A stretch of DNA of 64,000 bases from Comamonas testosteroni (GCF_030505195.1 NZ_CP129672.1:1798001-1862000), one strand, 5' to 3'; shown: positions 8,466 through 23,209, numbered from the stretch's first letter. A program made the numbers and translations. The notes: a model not told the origin generated them from the sequence alone.

Positions 8466-9406
8466 TGGGCACCTCCTGCAGGAGTCTGTGTCCTGGAGCC
8501 TTCATTCATGATGTGGATGAACACATCTTCCAGATCCGCGCGGCGGATCTCCACATCCTCGGGGGTCACACCCGCTTCGCGCAAAGCGGCCAGCAGTTGC
8601 TCAACATCGACTGCATGGGCGGAGGGAATCTGCACGATTCGACCGGTTACACGCGCTCTGTCAGCCACTGCCTTGGGCAAGGCGCTATCGGTCTTGAACT
8701 GCAGCACATTGCTGGAAGCCGATTTGAGCAGCTCGCTCATGGGCGAGAGCTTGATGATCTCGCCGCGCTTGAGCATGGCCACGCGGCTGCACAGTGCCTC
8801 GGCTTCTTCGAGATAGTGGGTGGTCAGCAGAACCGTGTGGCCCTGCTTGTTGAGCTTGGCAATGAAATGCCACAGAGTCTGGCGCAACTCCACGTCCACA
8901 CCGGCCGTGGGCTCGTCCAGCACGATGATGGGCGGCTTGTGCACCAGGGCCTGGGCCACCAGCACGCGGCGCTTCATGCCGCCCGAGAGCTGGCGCATAT
9001 TGTTGTGTGCCTTGTCCATCAGGCCCAGGCTGTCGAGCAGCTCGTCGATCCAGTCATCGTTGTTCTTGACGCCGAAATATCCGGACTGGAATTTCAAGGC
9101 CTCGCGCACATTGAAGAAGGGGTCGAAGACCAGCTCCTGCGGCACGATGCCCAGCTTGCGGCGTGCATCGGCGTAATCGGCCTGCACATCGCTGCCCTGC
9201 ACCAGCACGCGCCCGCCCGTGGCTTGCGCCAGTCCGGCGAGGATGCTGATCATCGTGGTCTTGCCGGCGCCGTTGGGGCCTAGCAGACCGAAGAATTCAC
9301 CTTCCTCGATATCCAGGCTCACCGATTTGAGCGCCTGGAAATCCCCCTTGGGGGTGCGGTAGGTCTTGGAGACGGATTGGAATGAGACTGCGGACATGGA
9401 GCCCAT
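8462..9406 (-). CDS. ABC transporter ATP-binding protein, YadG-like
   Basis: 314 residues. Walker A GPNGAGKTT, signature LSGGMKRRV, Walker B IIVLDEP and the H-loop TTHYLEEAE are intact. The C-terminal extension of roughly 80 residues after the ATPase core is usual for ABC-2 exporters. Two in-frame ATGs (9406 and 9397) are possible; neither has a strong ribosome site. Translationally coupled to the permease at 7710-8465. Substrate unknown. Confidence 0.9.
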   Translation of the reverse strand: MGSMSAVSFQSVSKTYRTPKGDFQALKSVSLDIEEGEFFGLLGPNGAGKTTMISILAGLAQATGGRVLVQGSDVQADYADARRKLGIVPQELVFDPFFNVREALKFQSGYFGVKNNDDWIDELLDSLGLMDKAHNNMRQLSGGMKRRVLVAQALVHKPPIIVLDEPTAGVDVELRQTLWHFIAKLNKQGHTVLLTTHYLEEAEALCSRVAMLKRGEIIKLSPMSELLKSASSNVLQFKTDSALPKAVADRARVTGRIVQIPSAHAVDVEQLLAALREAGVTPEDVEIRRADLEDVFIHIMNEGSRTQTPAGGAQ

Positions 9407-9471
9407 GATTCTAGGGCTTGCCCACAGCCTCTGCCTTGGCGGGGCTTAGCCGGACACAGTGATTCGTCAGC

Positions 9472-9798
9472 CTAGCCCTGCTGAGCGGTGGCAGCCGCAT
9501 CGGGCTCGGGAGCGGGCATCAGCAAGCCGTCCACGCCATACAGCGCGGCCATGGACTGCAGCCCCTTGGGCAGACCCTGGACGATGAGCTGCTTGCCCAC
9601 CTCCTGGGCAGCACGCCGGCAGCCCAGCAGCACGGCCAGAGCCGCCGAGTCAAAGACCTTGACGGCGCTGGCATCCAGCACCACCTGGGCATCCGCATGG
9701 CCCGTGACCAACGGACGCAGACGCAGCAGACAGTCGCGCCCCTGACGATAGGTCAGTTCCTTGGGCAATTGCAGAGGGTTGCTAGCTGAGCGCGCCAT
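9472..9798 (-). CDS. mlaB: STAS-domain protein of the Mla system
   Basis: 108 residues. The STAS fold is shown by QVVLDASAVKVFDSAALAVLLGCRRAA, where the Asp-Ser pair marks the usual nucleotide or partner-binding loop. MlaB binds the MlaF ATPase and is needed for a stable MlaFEDB complex in the inner membrane. It follows mlaC by 19 bases. The tail (PAPEPDAAATAQQG) is low complexity. Confidence 0.85.
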   Translation of the reverse strand: MARSASNPLQLPKELTYRQGRDCLLRLRPLVTGHADAQVVLDASAVKVFDSAALAVLLGCRRAAQEVGKQLIVQGLPKGLQSMAALYGVDGLLMPAPEPDAAATAQQG

Positions 9799-9817
9799 GA
9801 CGTCTGAAGCGCTTTGC

Positions 9818-10450
9818 TTACTTGGCGGCCGTGGCCGGCATGGAGCTGCGCGAGGCCAGGGTCTTGATCAGGCCATCGATGCCATTGGCATTGATTTCCT
9901 GCGCAAACTGGTTGCGATAGGTTTCCACCAGCCACACACCGAGCACATTGAAGTTGTAGAGCTTCCAACCCGTGTCCTGCTTTTCCAGACGGAAATCCAG
10001 CTGCACGGGGTCGCCACGGCCGTTGACCTGGGTACGCACCAGCACGTCGGTGTCGCCGGCGGCCATGCGCACAGGCCTGACGGTAATGGTCTGATCGCCG
10101 ACCTGGGACAGGGCCCCCGCATAAGTGCGAATCAGCAAGGCCTTGAACTCATCCTGCAGCTTCTGGCGCTGCTCGGGCGTGGCCTGACGCCAGGCCGGAC
10201 CGACCGCGGCCGATGTCATGCGGCGAAAGTCCACATAGGGCATGACCTTCTCGTTGACCAGCGCATTGATCTTGCTGGAATCGCCGTTGCGCAGCGAGGC
10301 ATCCTTCTTGATGGTCTCCAGCACATCGGCAGAGACGCGCTTGACCAGTGCATCGGGCGCTTCCTCAGCAGCCCGGGCTGCGGGCAGACCCAGATTCAGA
10401 GCGAGCACGGCACCTGCTGCCATGCCCCACATGCGACGAGTAATCTTCAT
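9818..10450 (-). CDS. mlaC: Periplasmic phospholipid-binding protein MlaC
   Basis: 210 residues from ATG 10450 (MKITRRMWGMAAGAVLAL), which gives a clean signal peptide ending near LPAARA. The mature part has the MlaC/Ttg2D pattern (EKVMPYVDFRRMTSAAVGPAWRQATPEQRQ). MlaC ferries phospholipid between MlaA in the outer membrane and MlaFEDB in the inner membrane. In-frame codons upstream of 10450 do not fit a signal peptide. It follows mlaA with 80 bases between. Confidence 0.93.
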   Translation of the reverse strand: MKITRRMWGMAAGAVLALNLGLPAARAAEEAPDALVKRVSADVLETIKKDASLRNGDSSKINALVNEKVMPYVDFRRMTSAAVGPAWRQATPEQRQKLQDEFKALLIRTYAGALSQVGDQTITVRPVRMAAGDTDVLVRTQVNGRGDPVQLDFRLEKQDTGWKLYNFNVLGVWLVETYRNQFAQEINANGIDGLIKTLASRSSMPATAAK

Positions 10451-10530
10451 TGCGTTTTTTCTCCTAGGCCCGCAAGTGTCACCGCACTCACGCAGCCTGT
10501 GCATCATGTTTGTAACCAAGCTCTACCGGC

Positions 10531-11328
10531 TCACTGGCCTTCTGGGGGAAGCTTGCCGGCGTTGTCGTCATCATAGTTTTCGAGACGACCATCGCCGCCG
10601 GACGCCGCGCCGCCAATGCGTGAGCGCAGATAGACATCGCGCACCAGGCTGTATTTGTCGAGCGCAACGGAGTCCAGCACATCGCCGGCCTTGAGCAGAT
10701 TGGCACGGTTGTTGACCATGCGCAGACCGAACAGGCTGTTGCGCCAGCGCACATCATCCATGGTGTTGGCGGGATAGCCGTAGGCATCGACCACCAGGCC
10801 GGCCGAATCCCGCACCGTGGACGGTCCCCAGAAGGGCAGCACCAGATACGGCCCCGTGGGCATGCCCCAGCGACCCAGAGTCTGGCCAAAGTCCTGCTTG
10901 CGGCGCTCGATGCCAGCCTCGCTGGCGATGTCGAACAGACCGCCGATACCCAGCACCGTGTTCACGCTGAAGCGCACCATGGAGTTGTAAGCGCCCTGGC
11001 CCTGGCCCTGCAGCACATTGTTGACGAAGGACCAAGCATCGCCGAGATTGTCGAAGAAGTTGGTCACGCCCTGACGCGCCACACGCGGCGTCACGGTCTG
11101 ATAGGCCGTGGCCACGGGCTTGAAGATCGCATCGTCCACGCCTTCGTTGAAGGAGTAGATGCTGCGGTTCATGGACTCCAGCGGGTCGGCAGGGTTGGCT
11201 GGGCCCGTGGTGGTGGCGCAGCCGGACAGCAGTGCGGCAACGGAAACACTGGCTGCCAGCGCAACGCGCCTGAGCGCCTGGTTCTTGTCTGACGTCAATT
11301 TCGTCTGTGGGCTTGTTGTAGTCATCAT
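10531..11328 (-). CDS. mlaA: Outer-membrane lipoprotein MlaA (VacJ)
   Basis: 265 residues. Lipoprotein signal (ALRRVALAASVSVAALLSGC) and the VacJ core: DPLESMNRSIYSFNEGVD, VNNVLQG, FWGPSTVRDSAGL. MlaA removes phospholipid from the outer leaflet of the outer membrane. ATG 11328 overlaps the mlaD stop by 4 bases and has GGGGGAGC upstream. The tail after about residue 235 is Gly/Asp/Asn-rich and probably disordered. In E. coli mlaA is unlinked from the other mla genes; here it lies inside the operon, as is common in beta-proteobacteria. Confidence 0.95.
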   Translation of the reverse strand: MMTTTSPQTKLTSDKNQALRRVALAASVSVAALLSGCATTTGPANPADPLESMNRSIYSFNEGVDDAIFKPVATAYQTVTPRVARQGVTNFFDNLGDAWSFVNNVLQGQGQGAYNSMVRFSVNTVLGIGGLFDIASEAGIERRKQDFGQTLGRWGMPTGPYLVLPFWGPSTVRDSAGLVVDAYGYPANTMDDVRWRNSLFGLRMVNNRANLLKAGDVLDSVALDKYSLVRDVYLRSRIGGAASGGDGRLENYDDDNAGKLPPEGQ

Positions 11329-11825
11329 TCTTTCGCTCCCCCGTTGGCCGTGGCACCACCGGAATCACCACCCTGCTCCGCCTTGCTGTAGAGAAACTGA
11401 CCGATCAGATTCTCCAGCACCACGGCGGACTGTGTGGCCGTCACGCGGTCGCCGGCCTTGAGGTTCTCTTCGCTGGCGCCCGCCTCAATACCAATGTACT
11501 GATCGCCCAGCAGACCGCTTGTCAGAATTTTCAGCGAACTATCCTTGGGAAAGGCGTAACGGGTTTCCATGCTCATGGCCACGTTGGCCTGGAAGGTCTG
11601 GTCGTTGAAGGTGATGGACTCGATGCGGCCCACAACCACGCCGGCGCTCTTGACGGCGGCCTTGGGCTTGAGCCCGCCGATATTGTCAAAGCGGGCGGTA
11701 ATCGTATAGGTCTTCTGGAAGTTCAGGCTCAGCAGATTGGCCGACTGCAAGGCCAGGAACACCAGGGCCATAGCACCGATCAGCACAAACAGGCCAACCC
11801 AGAGATCACTTTTCTTTTGCTGCAT
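11325..11825 (-). CDS. mlaD: MCE-domain protein MlaD
   Basis: 166 residues: one N-terminal membrane helix (LWVGLFVLIGAMALVFLAL) and one periplasmic MCE domain (YTITARFDNIGGLKPKAAVKSAGVVVGRI, then ILTSGLLGDQYIGIEAG). MlaD hexamers form the lipid channel on MlaE and dock MlaC. Length is normal for a single-MCE protein. Coupled to mlaA by a 4-base overlap. Confidence 0.95.
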   Translation of the reverse strand: MQQKKSDLWVGLFVLIGAMALVFLALQSANLLSLNFQKTYTITARFDNIGGLKPKAAVKSAGVVVGRIESITFNDQTFQANVAMSMETRYAFPKDSSLKILTSGLLGDQYIGIEAGASEENLKAGDRVTATQSAVVLENLIGQFLYSKAEQGGDSGGATANGGAKE

Positions 11826-11854
11826 GATTTTCTACCTTTATCTGCTGTGCAGCC

Positions 11855-12631
11855 TCAAATGCTGAACATGGTTGCGGTGAGCAGGAAGTCCAGACCCAGC
11901 ACGGCCAGCGAGGCCACGACCACGGTACGGGTGGTGGCCCTGGAAACCCCTTCGGGCGTAGGCTTGGCGGCATAGCCCTCAAGCAGGGCCACAAAGGTCA
12001 CGGCCAAGCCGAAGACAAAGCTCTTGAGCACGCCATTGCCCAAATCAGTCCACCAGTCCACCCCCTGCTGCATCTGCCCCCAGAAAGCACCGCTGTCGAC
12101 GCCGATCATCACCACGCCCACCAGCCAGCCGCCGAGCACGCCGACGGCACTGAAGACCGCAGCCAGCAAAGGCATGGTGATCAGACCGGCCCAGAAGCGC
12201 GGTGCCAGAATGCGTTTGACGGGGTCAACCGCCATCATCTCCATGGCCGACAGCTGTTCACCAGCCTTCATCAGGCCGATTTCGGCAGTCAGGGCCGTGC
12301 CGGCACGACCCGCGAACAGCAAGGCCGTGACCACGGGTCCCAGCTCGCGCAGCAGGCTCAGGGCCACCATCATGCCCAGCGCCTCGGCCGAGCCATAGCG
12401 CTGCAGGATGTAATAGCCCTGCAGACCCAGCACAAAGCCCACGAACAGACCGGAGACGCCGATGATGGCCAGCGAATAATTGCCCAGAAAGTGAATCTGG
12501 TCGCCGATCAGGCGCGGTCGCCTGAGCGCCGGCCCCATCAAGCCCAGCAGGCGCCACAGCAGGCGCGCGGCAATCCCCATGTTCACCAGCTGGCAGCGCA
12601 CCGCCAGGCCAATGCGTGCGAGAAAGTTCAT
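11855..12631 (-). CDS. mlaE: Phospholipid ABC transporter permease MlaE
   Basis: 258 residues with five or six hydrophobic segments and the family features [31 protein letters not shown] and [20 protein letters not shown]. Inner-membrane subunit carrying lipid between MlaD and the ATPase MlaF. The start overlaps mlaF by 4 bases, so the two are translationally coupled. Confidence 0.96.
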   Translation of the reverse strand: MNFLARIGLAVRCQLVNMGIAARLLWRLLGLMGPALRRPRLIGDQIHFLGNYSLAIIGVSGLFVGFVLGLQGYYILQRYGSAEALGMMVALSLLRELGPVVTALLFAGRAGTALTAEIGLMKAGEQLSAMEMMAVDPVKRILAPRFWAGLITMPLLAAVFSAVGVLGGWLVGVVMIGVDSGAFWGQMQQGVDWWTDLGNGVLKSFVFGLAVTFVALLEGYAAKPTPEGVSRATTRTVVVASLAVLGLDFLLTATMFSI

Positions 12632-13458
12632 GCACGCCTCCTGCTGCCAAAGTCCTCGTCGGCGCTGACGCCCGGATAGTGAAACGGCACAGGCCCCGTG
12701 GGTCTGGCATGGATGAACTGCTGCACCAGCGGGTCGGCGCTGGCGCGCACCTCATCGGGTGTGCCCTGAGCGGCAACGCCGCCGGCCCCCAGAATCACCA
12801 CATGGTCGGCCACGCGGAAGGTTTCCTCCAGATCGTGGGAAACCAGAATCGAAGTCAGGCCCATGGCATCGTTGAGCTGGCGGATCAGCTGCGCTGAGGT
12901 ACCCAGTGAAATAGGGTCCAGGCCCGCGAAAGGCTCGTCATACATGATGAGTTCGGGATCCAGCGCAATCGCGCGGGCCAGTGCCACGCGGCGGGCCATG
13001 CCGCCCGAGACCTGGGAAGGCATCAGATCGCGCGCACCGCGCAGGCCCACGGCATGCAGCTTCATGAGCACGATGTCGCGAATCAGCTCTTCGGGCAGAT
13101 CGGTGTGCTCGCGCAGCGGAAAGGCCACGTTGTCGAACACGCTCATATCGGTGAACAGCGCACCGAACTGAAACAGCATGCCCATGCGGCGACGCGCGGC
13201 GTAGAGCTGCTGCGCATCCATGGTGGTCACATCCTGGCCGTCAAACAGCACCTGCCCCTGCTGGGCGCGGTTCTGCCCGCCGATCAGACGCAGCACCGTG
13301 GTCTTGCCGCCGCCCGATGCGCCCATCAGCGCCGTGACCTTGCCGCGCGGCACTTGCAGGGACAGATCGCGCAGGATGACGCGGTCACCATAGCCAAAGG
13401 TGACATTGCGCAGTTCCACAAAGGGGGCGTTGGATGACATGCGTGAAGAGCCGCTCAA
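12628..13458 (-). CDS. mlaF: Phospholipid ABC transporter ATPase MlaF
   Basis: 276 residues. Walker [10 protein letters not shown], signature [15 protein letters not shown], Walker [14 protein letters not shown] and H-loop SHDLEE are all present. The C-terminal extension ([14 protein letters not shown]) fits the tail with which MlaF contacts its partner and MlaB. First gene of the long run that continues to hisD. The 203-base gap upstream should hold the promoter; a palindrome lies at 13525-13538. Confidence 0.96.
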   Translation of the reverse strand: MSGSSRMSSNAPFVELRNVTFGYGDRVILRDLSLQVPRGKVTALMGASGGGKTTVLRLIGGQNRAQQGQVLFDGQDVTTMDAQQLYAARRRMGMLFQFGALFTDMSVFDNVAFPLREHTDLPEELIRDIVLMKLHAVGLRGARDLMPSQVSGGMARRVALARAIALDPELIMYDEPFAGLDPISLGTSAQLIRQLNDAMGLTSILVSHDLEETFRVADHVVILGAGGVAAQGTPDEVRASADPLVQQFIHARPTGPVPFHYPGVSADEDFGSRRRA

Positions 13459-13524
13459 GAGAAAGCAAACTGGTATTGTGCCGACAAGCTCGACAAAAAG
13501 CGCGGGTTAGCCCCAAGTAAACAT

Positions 13525-13538
13525 ACATTCACGAATGT
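13525..13538. repeat. Palindrome upstream of mlaF
   Basis: ACATTC-AC-GAATGT, a perfect 6-2-6 palindrome 67 bases upstream of the mlaF start. It could be a regulator site for the mla - his operon; I cannot assign a regulator. The gap 13459-13661 otherwise shows nothing I can name. Confidence 0.3.
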
Positions 13539-13661
13539 TTCTTCAAAGCCTGGCCTGGATCTCAGAGCCATCACTCCTGTTTCAGGAGCGGTCAGCGCTT
13601 GTTGTGCATACGCAAACCACCTTTTTTGCGATATGAAACCTCATCGGCAGTTGCGACTTAT

Positions 13662-14438
13662 TTACAACATATTCTGCAGAAACGCCTTGGTGCGCTCGTG
13701 CTGAGGCGCCGCAAAAAATGCTTCAGACGGGCCTTGCTCGACGATGTAGCCACCGTCCATGAAGATGACGCGGTTGGCCACCTCTCGCGCAAAACCCATC
13801 TCGTGGGTCACGACCAGCATGGTCATGTGCTCCTCGGCCAGTTCGCGCATGGTGCGCAGCACCTCGCCGGTCAGCTCGGGGTCCAGCGCCGAGGTAGGCT
13901 CGTCGAACAGCAGAATGTCCGGCTCCATGGCCAGCGCACGCGCTATCGCCACGCGCTGCTTCTGACCGCCTGAGAGGTGGTTGGGGTAGGCATCGCGCTT
14001 GGCGGCCAGACCCACCTTGGCAAGCAGGGCCTCGGCCTTGGGGATGATGTCTTCGCGCTTCATGCCCTTGACAACGACGGGCGCCTCGATGATGTTTTCC
14101 AGCACCGTGAGATGGGGAAACAGATTGAAGGACTGAAACACCATGCCCATCTTGCGACCGATCTTGCGGATTTCGGCCTCGCTCACATACTGGGCCCTGG
14201 CCTCGCCCTCGGAGCGCGCCAGCACCGCACCTTCGATGCTGATGGTGCCTCGGTCAATCGTTTCCAGATGGTTGAGGCAGCGCAGAAAGGTGCTCTTGCC
14301 CGAGCCGGACGGGCCGATCACGGCCACCACCTCGCCGCGCAGCAGATCCAGGGAGACGCCGCGCAGCACTTCATTGCCGCCAAAGGCCTTGTGGATGCCC
14401 TGGGCGGAGATCATCACATCAGGCTTCATACTTGGCAT
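13662..14438 (-). CDS. Polar amino-acid ABC transporter ATPase
   Basis: 258 residues. Walker [16 protein letters not shown], signature [15 protein letters not shown], Walker [16 protein letters not shown] and H-loop THEMGFA are typical of the GlnQ/HisP group that takes up polar amino acids. ATG 14438 or ATG 14429 may be used; both overlap the upstream permease gene. It is the last gene of a three-gene importer, so membrane permease and binding protein come from the neighbours. Confidence 0.93.
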   Translation of the reverse strand: MPSMKPDVMISAQGIHKAFGGNEVLRGVSLDLLRGEVVAVIGPSGSGKSTFLRCLNHLETIDRGTISIEGAVLARSEGEARAQYVSEAEIRKIGRKMGMVFQSFNLFPHLTVLENIIEAPVVVKGMKREDIIPKAEALLAKVGLAAKRDAYPNHLSGGQKQRVAIARALAMEPDILLFDEPTSALDPELTGEVLRTMRELAEEHMTMLVVTHEMGFAREVANRVIFMDGGYIVEQGPSEAFFAAPQHERTKAFLQNML

Positions 14439-15075
14439 AGCGTTTCTCGAGGTATTGGAAGCCCCAGGTCAGCACCAGGGTCATGATCAGATAGAAGGCC
14501 GCAGCCACGACAAAGGGCGTGAAGCTGAAGTCGCGCTGCACCACACCGCGCGCCACGCGCAGCAGGTCGTTGAGCGCCAGCACATAGATCAGCGAAGTGT
14601 CCTTGACCAGGGTGATGGTCTCGTTGCTGACGGGCGGCAGGATGCGGGCCCACATCTGGGGCAGCACAATGCGGCGCATGGTCTGGGCATAAGTCATACC
14701 CAGCACCTTGGCACCTTCGTACTGGCCGCGGTCCACGGACTTGATGCCAGCACGGAAAATTTCAGCGAAATAGGCCGCGTAGTTCAGCGCAAATGCCACC
14801 ACGGCCGCCTGAAAGTCGGGCAGGCGCACGCCGATGTAGGGCACAAAGGGCAGCGCGAAGTACACAAACAGCAGCTGCAGCATCAGCGGCGTGCCGCGCA
14901 TCAGCCAGATATAGGCGCCCACGGCGCTGCTCAGCGGCTTGATGCTGGAGATGCGCATCAGCGCCAACGCCAGCCCCAGAGGGATTGAAAGCACCAGCGT
15001 GATGAAAAACAGCTTGAGTGTGACGAGGGCACCAGCCGACATGGGCCCCAGGAGCGAGATTACATAGTCCATCAA
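14419..15075 (-). CDS. Polar amino-acid ABC transporter permease
   Basis: 218 residues, about five membrane segments, with the permease EAA-type loop [22 protein letters not shown] and the N-terminal [12 protein letters not shown] typical of the His/Glu/Gln/Arg group. One permease gene only, so it probably forms a homodimer. It overlaps the ATPase gene downstream. A strong hairpin terminator separates it from the binding-protein gene upstream. Confidence 0.93.
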   Translation of the reverse strand: MMDYVISLLGPMSAGALVTLKLFFITLVLSIPLGLALALMRISSIKPLSSAVGAYIWLMRGTPLMLQLLFVYFALPFVPYIGVRLPDFQAAVVAFALNYAAYFAEIFRAGIKSVDRGQYEGAKVLGMTYAQTMRRIVLPQMWARILPPVSNETITLVKDTSLIYVLALNDLLRVARGVVQRDFSFTPFVVAAAFYLIMTLVLTWGFQYLEKRYAKYEA

Positions 15076-15164
15076 ATGGCCTTCAGTGTGGCGCTGCAGC
15101 TATCGAAAGCCCGCCACAGGCACGGGCGTGCGCAAAAGGAAGTGTTTGCACGCATTGTCGTCGC

Positions 15165-15196
15165 AAAAAAAACCGGCAATGCCAGGCATTGCCGGT
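15165..15196 (-). terminator. Hairpin terminator between binding protein and permease genes
   Basis: ACCGGCAATGCC (15172-15183) and GGCATTGCCGGT (15185-15196) are a perfect 12-base inverted repeat with a T run on the minus strand. It lies between the binding-protein and permease genes of one transporter. Partial termination there would make more binding protein than membrane parts, a known layout for such operons. Confidence 0.85.
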
Positions 15197-15215
15197 GCAG
15201 TACACGAAAAAGGGA

Positions 15216-16025
15216 TTAGTGCTTGATCACGTCAGCGCCAAACCACTTCTTGGCGATTTCAGCAGCCTTGCCGTCCTTCTTCATTTCGCTCAGCACATCG
15301 TTGACCTTGTTGCGTGTGGCTTCGTCGTCCTTGCGAAAGCCCACGCCGTAGTCTTCGGTACCGAAGTCATCAGCCAGCACCACGTAGTTTTCGGGCTTTT
15401 TGTTGACCAGGAAACGGCCCACCACCTCATCCACCACCACCACGTCCAGACGGCCGGCGTCCAGGTCCATCAGAGCCGTGATGTTGTCGCCGAACAGCTT
15501 GGTTTCCTTGAACTTGTCCGACAGCTCCTTGTCCTTGGCCAGGGCGGTCACGGCGCTGGAGCCTTCCTGGGCACCCACGACCTTGCCGACCATGTCGGCC
15601 TTGCTCTTGATGGGAGAGCCGACCTTCACGATGATGATCTGCTTGTTGACCATGTAGGGGTCGGAGAACAGGATCTTTTCCTTGCGCTCTTCCAGAATGG
15701 TCAGGCCGTTCCACAGAGCGTCCACGCGCTTGCCCAGCAGCTCGGCTTCCTTGGCGTTCCAGTCGATGGGCTTGAATTGCACTTCGATGTTGGCGCGCTT
15801 GGCCACTTCACGGGCCATGTCGATGTCGAAACCGACCAGCTCGTTCTTTTCGTCACGGAAACCCATGGGCGGGAAGTTGTCGTCCAGACCCACCACCAGC
15901 TTGGCGGCGGCTGCCGCAGGAGCGGGCGCAGGAGCTGCAGCGGTGTTGCTTGCGGGCTCGTTCTTGCCGCAGGCAGCCAAAATTGCAGTCAGGGCCACCG
16001 AGGCCAGCAGGGTACGTTTTTTCAT
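15216..16025 (-). CDS. Amino-acid ABC transporter substrate-binding lipoprotein
   Basis: 269 residues. Signal with lipobox (LLASVALTAILAAC), then an Ala/Pro-rich linker, then a type-II periplasmic binding domain (SBP family 3) with VVGLDDNFPPMGFRD, LVGFDIDMAREVAKR and LDVVVVDEVVGRFL. The FPPMGF segment and the GFDIDMA motif point to a polar or basic amino acid. First gene of the importer. The specificity cannot be fixed from sequence alone. Confidence 0.92.
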   Translation of the reverse strand: MKKRTLLASVALTAILAACGKNEPASNTAAAPAPAPAAAAAKLVVGLDDNFPPMGFRDEKNELVGFDIDMAREVAKRANIEVQFKPIDWNAKEAELLGKRVDALWNGLTILEERKEKILFSDPYMVNKQIIIVKVGSPIKSKADMVGKVVGAQEGSSAVTALAKDKELSDKFKETKLFGDNITALMDLDAGRLDVVVVDEVVGRFLVNKKPENYVVLADDFGTEDYGVGFRKDDEATRNKVNDVLSEMKKDGKAAEIAKKWFGADVIKH

Positions 16026-16294
16026 GGCGTCAAAATTTGAAGTGGAAAAAGCGGAGGCAGGGGCTTTGTCTCCTGCCCGGGTCTATCGCAACAGCCCCGG
16101 AGCCGGGCTGCCGCCAGCGCCGAATCCGCTATTGTCGCGCAGACGGGACAGAACGTCACTCGCCGGTCGCAAAACCATCACGACTTACGCAAAACAGACT
16201 CAGGCAAGACGGCGGCCTCAGGAGGCAGGCCGTTGTTGCTGCATTCTTGTGTGTGTAAGTCCTCACCAATTGCAAGCTTGCCAAACTCCAGACC

Positions 16295-16744
16295 ATGTCA
16301 CCACCGTCACCCGGCACCAGCCAGCTCCCCGCCGCCTTGCAGCAGGCCTATCGCAACGCGCTCTACCGGGTCGATGCCGCCCAGGGCGCTGTCGCACAGA
16401 CACTACGCGTGGGCGAGCGCAATGACTGGCTCGGGCAGCAACTGGGACGGCAGCCCATCCGGGCCGCCTGCTATCTCACGGCCTGCAATCCCTGGGGGCA
16501 GCTCCTGGAGCCGGCCGAGAACGCGCAGCGCATGCGCGCTCTGCGCCAGGCTCTGGACAGCGAGGGCTGGCAGTATCTGGGCGGCTGCGGCCAGGACCCC
16601 CTCGGCCAGTGGCCCGCCGAAGACAGCGTGCTGATCTGGGGCATGGACGCCGACACGGCCCGGCAATGGGGCCGGCGCTGGCAGCAGAACGCCGTGCTGT
16701 GGAGCGATGCCGACGCCCGGCCTCGGCTGCTGTGGCTACGCTGA
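16295..16744 (+). CDS. DUF3293 protein
   Basis: 149 residues. The order ACYLTACNPWGQLL, then NAQRMRALRQAL, then YLGGCGQDPLGQWPAEDSVLIWG matches DUF3293, a small cytosolic family of unknown function. It is a lone plus-strand gene between the importer and gltD. No Shine-Dalgarno sequence is clear. A bidirectional terminator at 16841-16866 can end it. Confidence 0.8.
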   Translation: MSPPSPGTSQLPAALQQAYRNALYRVDAAQGAVAQTLRVGERNDWLGQQLGRQPIRAACYLTACNPWGQLLEPAENAQRMRALRQALDSEGWQYLGGCGQDPLGQWPAEDSVLIWGMDADTARQWGRRWQQNAVLWSDADARPRLLWLR

Positions 16745-16746
16745 AT

Positions 16747-16840
16747 ATTTTGATAGCACCTTGCGCTTTACAGCAATCAAAAAACCAATAAAAGATATTT
16801 GAATTCCAGTCATGGCAAGCGCTTGCAGCTATCAAAAAAC
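16747..16840. repeat. AT-rich intergenic element, copy B
   Basis: Bounded by the 10-base inverted repeat TTTTGATAGC (16748-16757) and GCTATCAAAA (16828-16837). Inside are the words GCGCTT (near 16764 and 16820) and an AT-rich middle. This is the best-formed copy of an element also seen at 7320-7385, 34106-34210 and 53667-53760. Confidence 0.6.
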
Positions 16841-16866
16841 AAAAGGCATTCCGGAGAATGCCTTTT
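16841..16866. terminator. Bidirectional terminator of gltD and the DUF3293 gene
   Basis: AAAAGGCATTC (16841-16851) pairs perfectly with GAATGCCTTTT (16856-16866) around CGGA. There are A/T runs on both sides, so it can act in either direction. Confidence 0.85.
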
Positions 16867-16889
16867 GTGTGATGACCCGCTGTGAATGA

Positions 16890-18365
16890 TCAGCGAGGCA
16901 GTTCGCTGGCGCCCATCAGGAACTCGTCCACGGCACGCGCCGCCTGGCGGCCTTCGCGAATCGCCCACACGACCAGCGACTGGCCGCGGCGGATGTCGCC
17001 GGCAGCGAACACCTTGGGCACGCTGGTGGCATAGCCGCCGATGAAGTCGGTGCTGGCCTTGGCGTTGCCGCGTGCATCCTTGTCGACGCCAAAGGCTTCG
17101 AGCACGGTGGCCACCGGGTTCACAAAGCCCATGGCCAGCAGCACCAGATCGGCAGGCCAGACCTTTTCCGTGCCGGGCACTTCGCTCAGCTTGCCGTCCT
17201 TGAACTCGACCTGCACGGTGGTCAGGCTCTTGACCTTGCCCTTTTCGCCGGTGAATTCCTTGGTGGAGATGGCGAACTCGCGCGTCACGCCTTCATCGTG
17301 GCTGGACGAGGTACGCAGCTTGATCGGCCAGTAAGGCCAGACCAGGGGCTTGTTCTCCTGCTCGGGCGGCATGGGCATGACCTCGAACTGGGTCACGCTC
17401 TTGGCGCCATGGCGGTTGGAGGTGCCCACGCAGTCGGAGCCGGTGTCGCCACCGCCGATGACGATGACATGCTTGCCGTCGGCACGGATCTGGCCCTTGA
17501 GCTTGTCACCCGCGTTGACCTTGTTCTGCTGGGGCAGGAACTCCATCGCGAAGTGCACGCCTTCCAGATCGCGGCCGGGCACGGGCAGATCACGCGACTG
17601 CTCGGAGCCGCCGGTCAGCAGCACGGCGTCGAACTCGGCATTGAGCTGCTCGGGGCTGATGGTTTCCTTGGCCCAGTTGGTGACCTTGGAATCCTTGCCC
17701 AGACCGTCCTTGCCGGCAATCAGCACGCCGGTGCGGATCTTCAGGCCTTCGGCCACCATCTGCTCGACACGGCGCTCGATCAGGCCCTTGTCCAGCTTGA
17801 AGTCGGGAATACCGTAGCGCAGCAGGCCGCCCACGCGGTCGTTCTTCTCGAACAGGGTCACGTCGTGGCCGGCGCGCACCAGTTGCTGGGCCGCTGCCAT
17901 GCCAGCAGGGCCGGCACCGACCACCGCCACCTTCTTGCCGGTCTTGTGCTTGGGCGGCAGGGGCTTGACCCAGCCTTCGCTCCAGGCGCGGTCGATGATG
18001 GAGTGCTCGATGGACTTGATGCCGATGGCATCGCCATTGATATTGGCCACACAGGCAGCTTCGCAGGGTGCGGGACAGATGCGGCCCGTGAACTCGGGGA
18101 AGTTGTTGGTGCTGTGCAGCGTGGTGATGGCGTTCTTCCAGTCACCCTGGTACACGAGGTCGTTGAAGTCCGGAATGATGTTGTTGACCGGGCAGCCGTT
18201 GTTGCAAAACGGCGTGCCGCAGTCCATGCAGCGCGCAGCCTGCACCTTGGCCTGATCGGTGGTCAGGCCGATGACGAATTCCTTGTAGTGCTTGAGACGT
18301 TCCGCAACGGGGGCATAGCCCTCTTCGATGCGCTCGTATTCCATGAAGCCGGTGGTCTTTCCCAT
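16890..18365 (-). CDS. gltD: Glutamate synthase (NADPH) small subunit
   Basis: 491 residues. It passes electrons from NADPH through FAD and Fe-S clusters to the large subunit. Visible: the N-terminal cysteine-rich region ([18 protein letters not shown], then [10 protein letters not shown]) for 4Fe-4S clusters, the FAD-binding [17 protein letters not shown] and the NADPH-binding [17 protein letters not shown]. It follows gltB by 73 bases on the same strand and ends at a perfect bidirectional hairpin. Confidence 0.97.
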   Translation of the reverse strand: MGKTTGFMEYERIEEGYAPVAERLKHYKEFVIGLTTDQAKVQAARCMDCGTPFCNNGCPVNNIIPDFNDLVYQGDWKNAITTLHSTNNFPEFTGRICPAPCEAACVANINGDAIGIKSIEHSIIDRAWSEGWVKPLPPKHKTGKKVAVVGAGPAGMAAAQQLVRAGHDVTLFEKNDRVGGLLRYGIPDFKLDKGLIERRVEQMVAEGLKIRTGVLIAGKDGLGKDSKVTNWAKETISPEQLNAEFDAVLLTGGSEQSRDLPVPGRDLEGVHFAMEFLPQQNKVNAGDKLKGQIRADGKHVIVIGGGDTGSDCVGTSNRHGAKSVTQFEVMPMPPEQENKPLVWPYWPIKLRTSSSHDEGVTREFAISTKEFTGEKGKVKSLTTVQVEFKDGKLSEVPGTEKVWPADLVLLAMGFVNPVATVLEAFGVDKDARGNAKASTDFIGGYATSVPKVFAAGDIRRGQSLVVWAIREGRQAARAVDEFLMGASELPR

Positions 18366-18438
18366 GATCTTTAATCCTTGAAATCTGTGTTCGCTTGCAG
18401 TGCGGTGGCCGCCTGGCCGCCACCGCTTGGAGCCGTTT

Positions 18439-23175
<4,737 letters not shown>

Positions 23176-23209
23176 GGGGAATCCTCTTATATCAATCGCG
23201 GGGAACGCA

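Noticed and set aside
15172..15196. Riboswitch between the binding protein and permease genes
   Set aside because: A simple perfect hairpin with T run explains it as a terminator.
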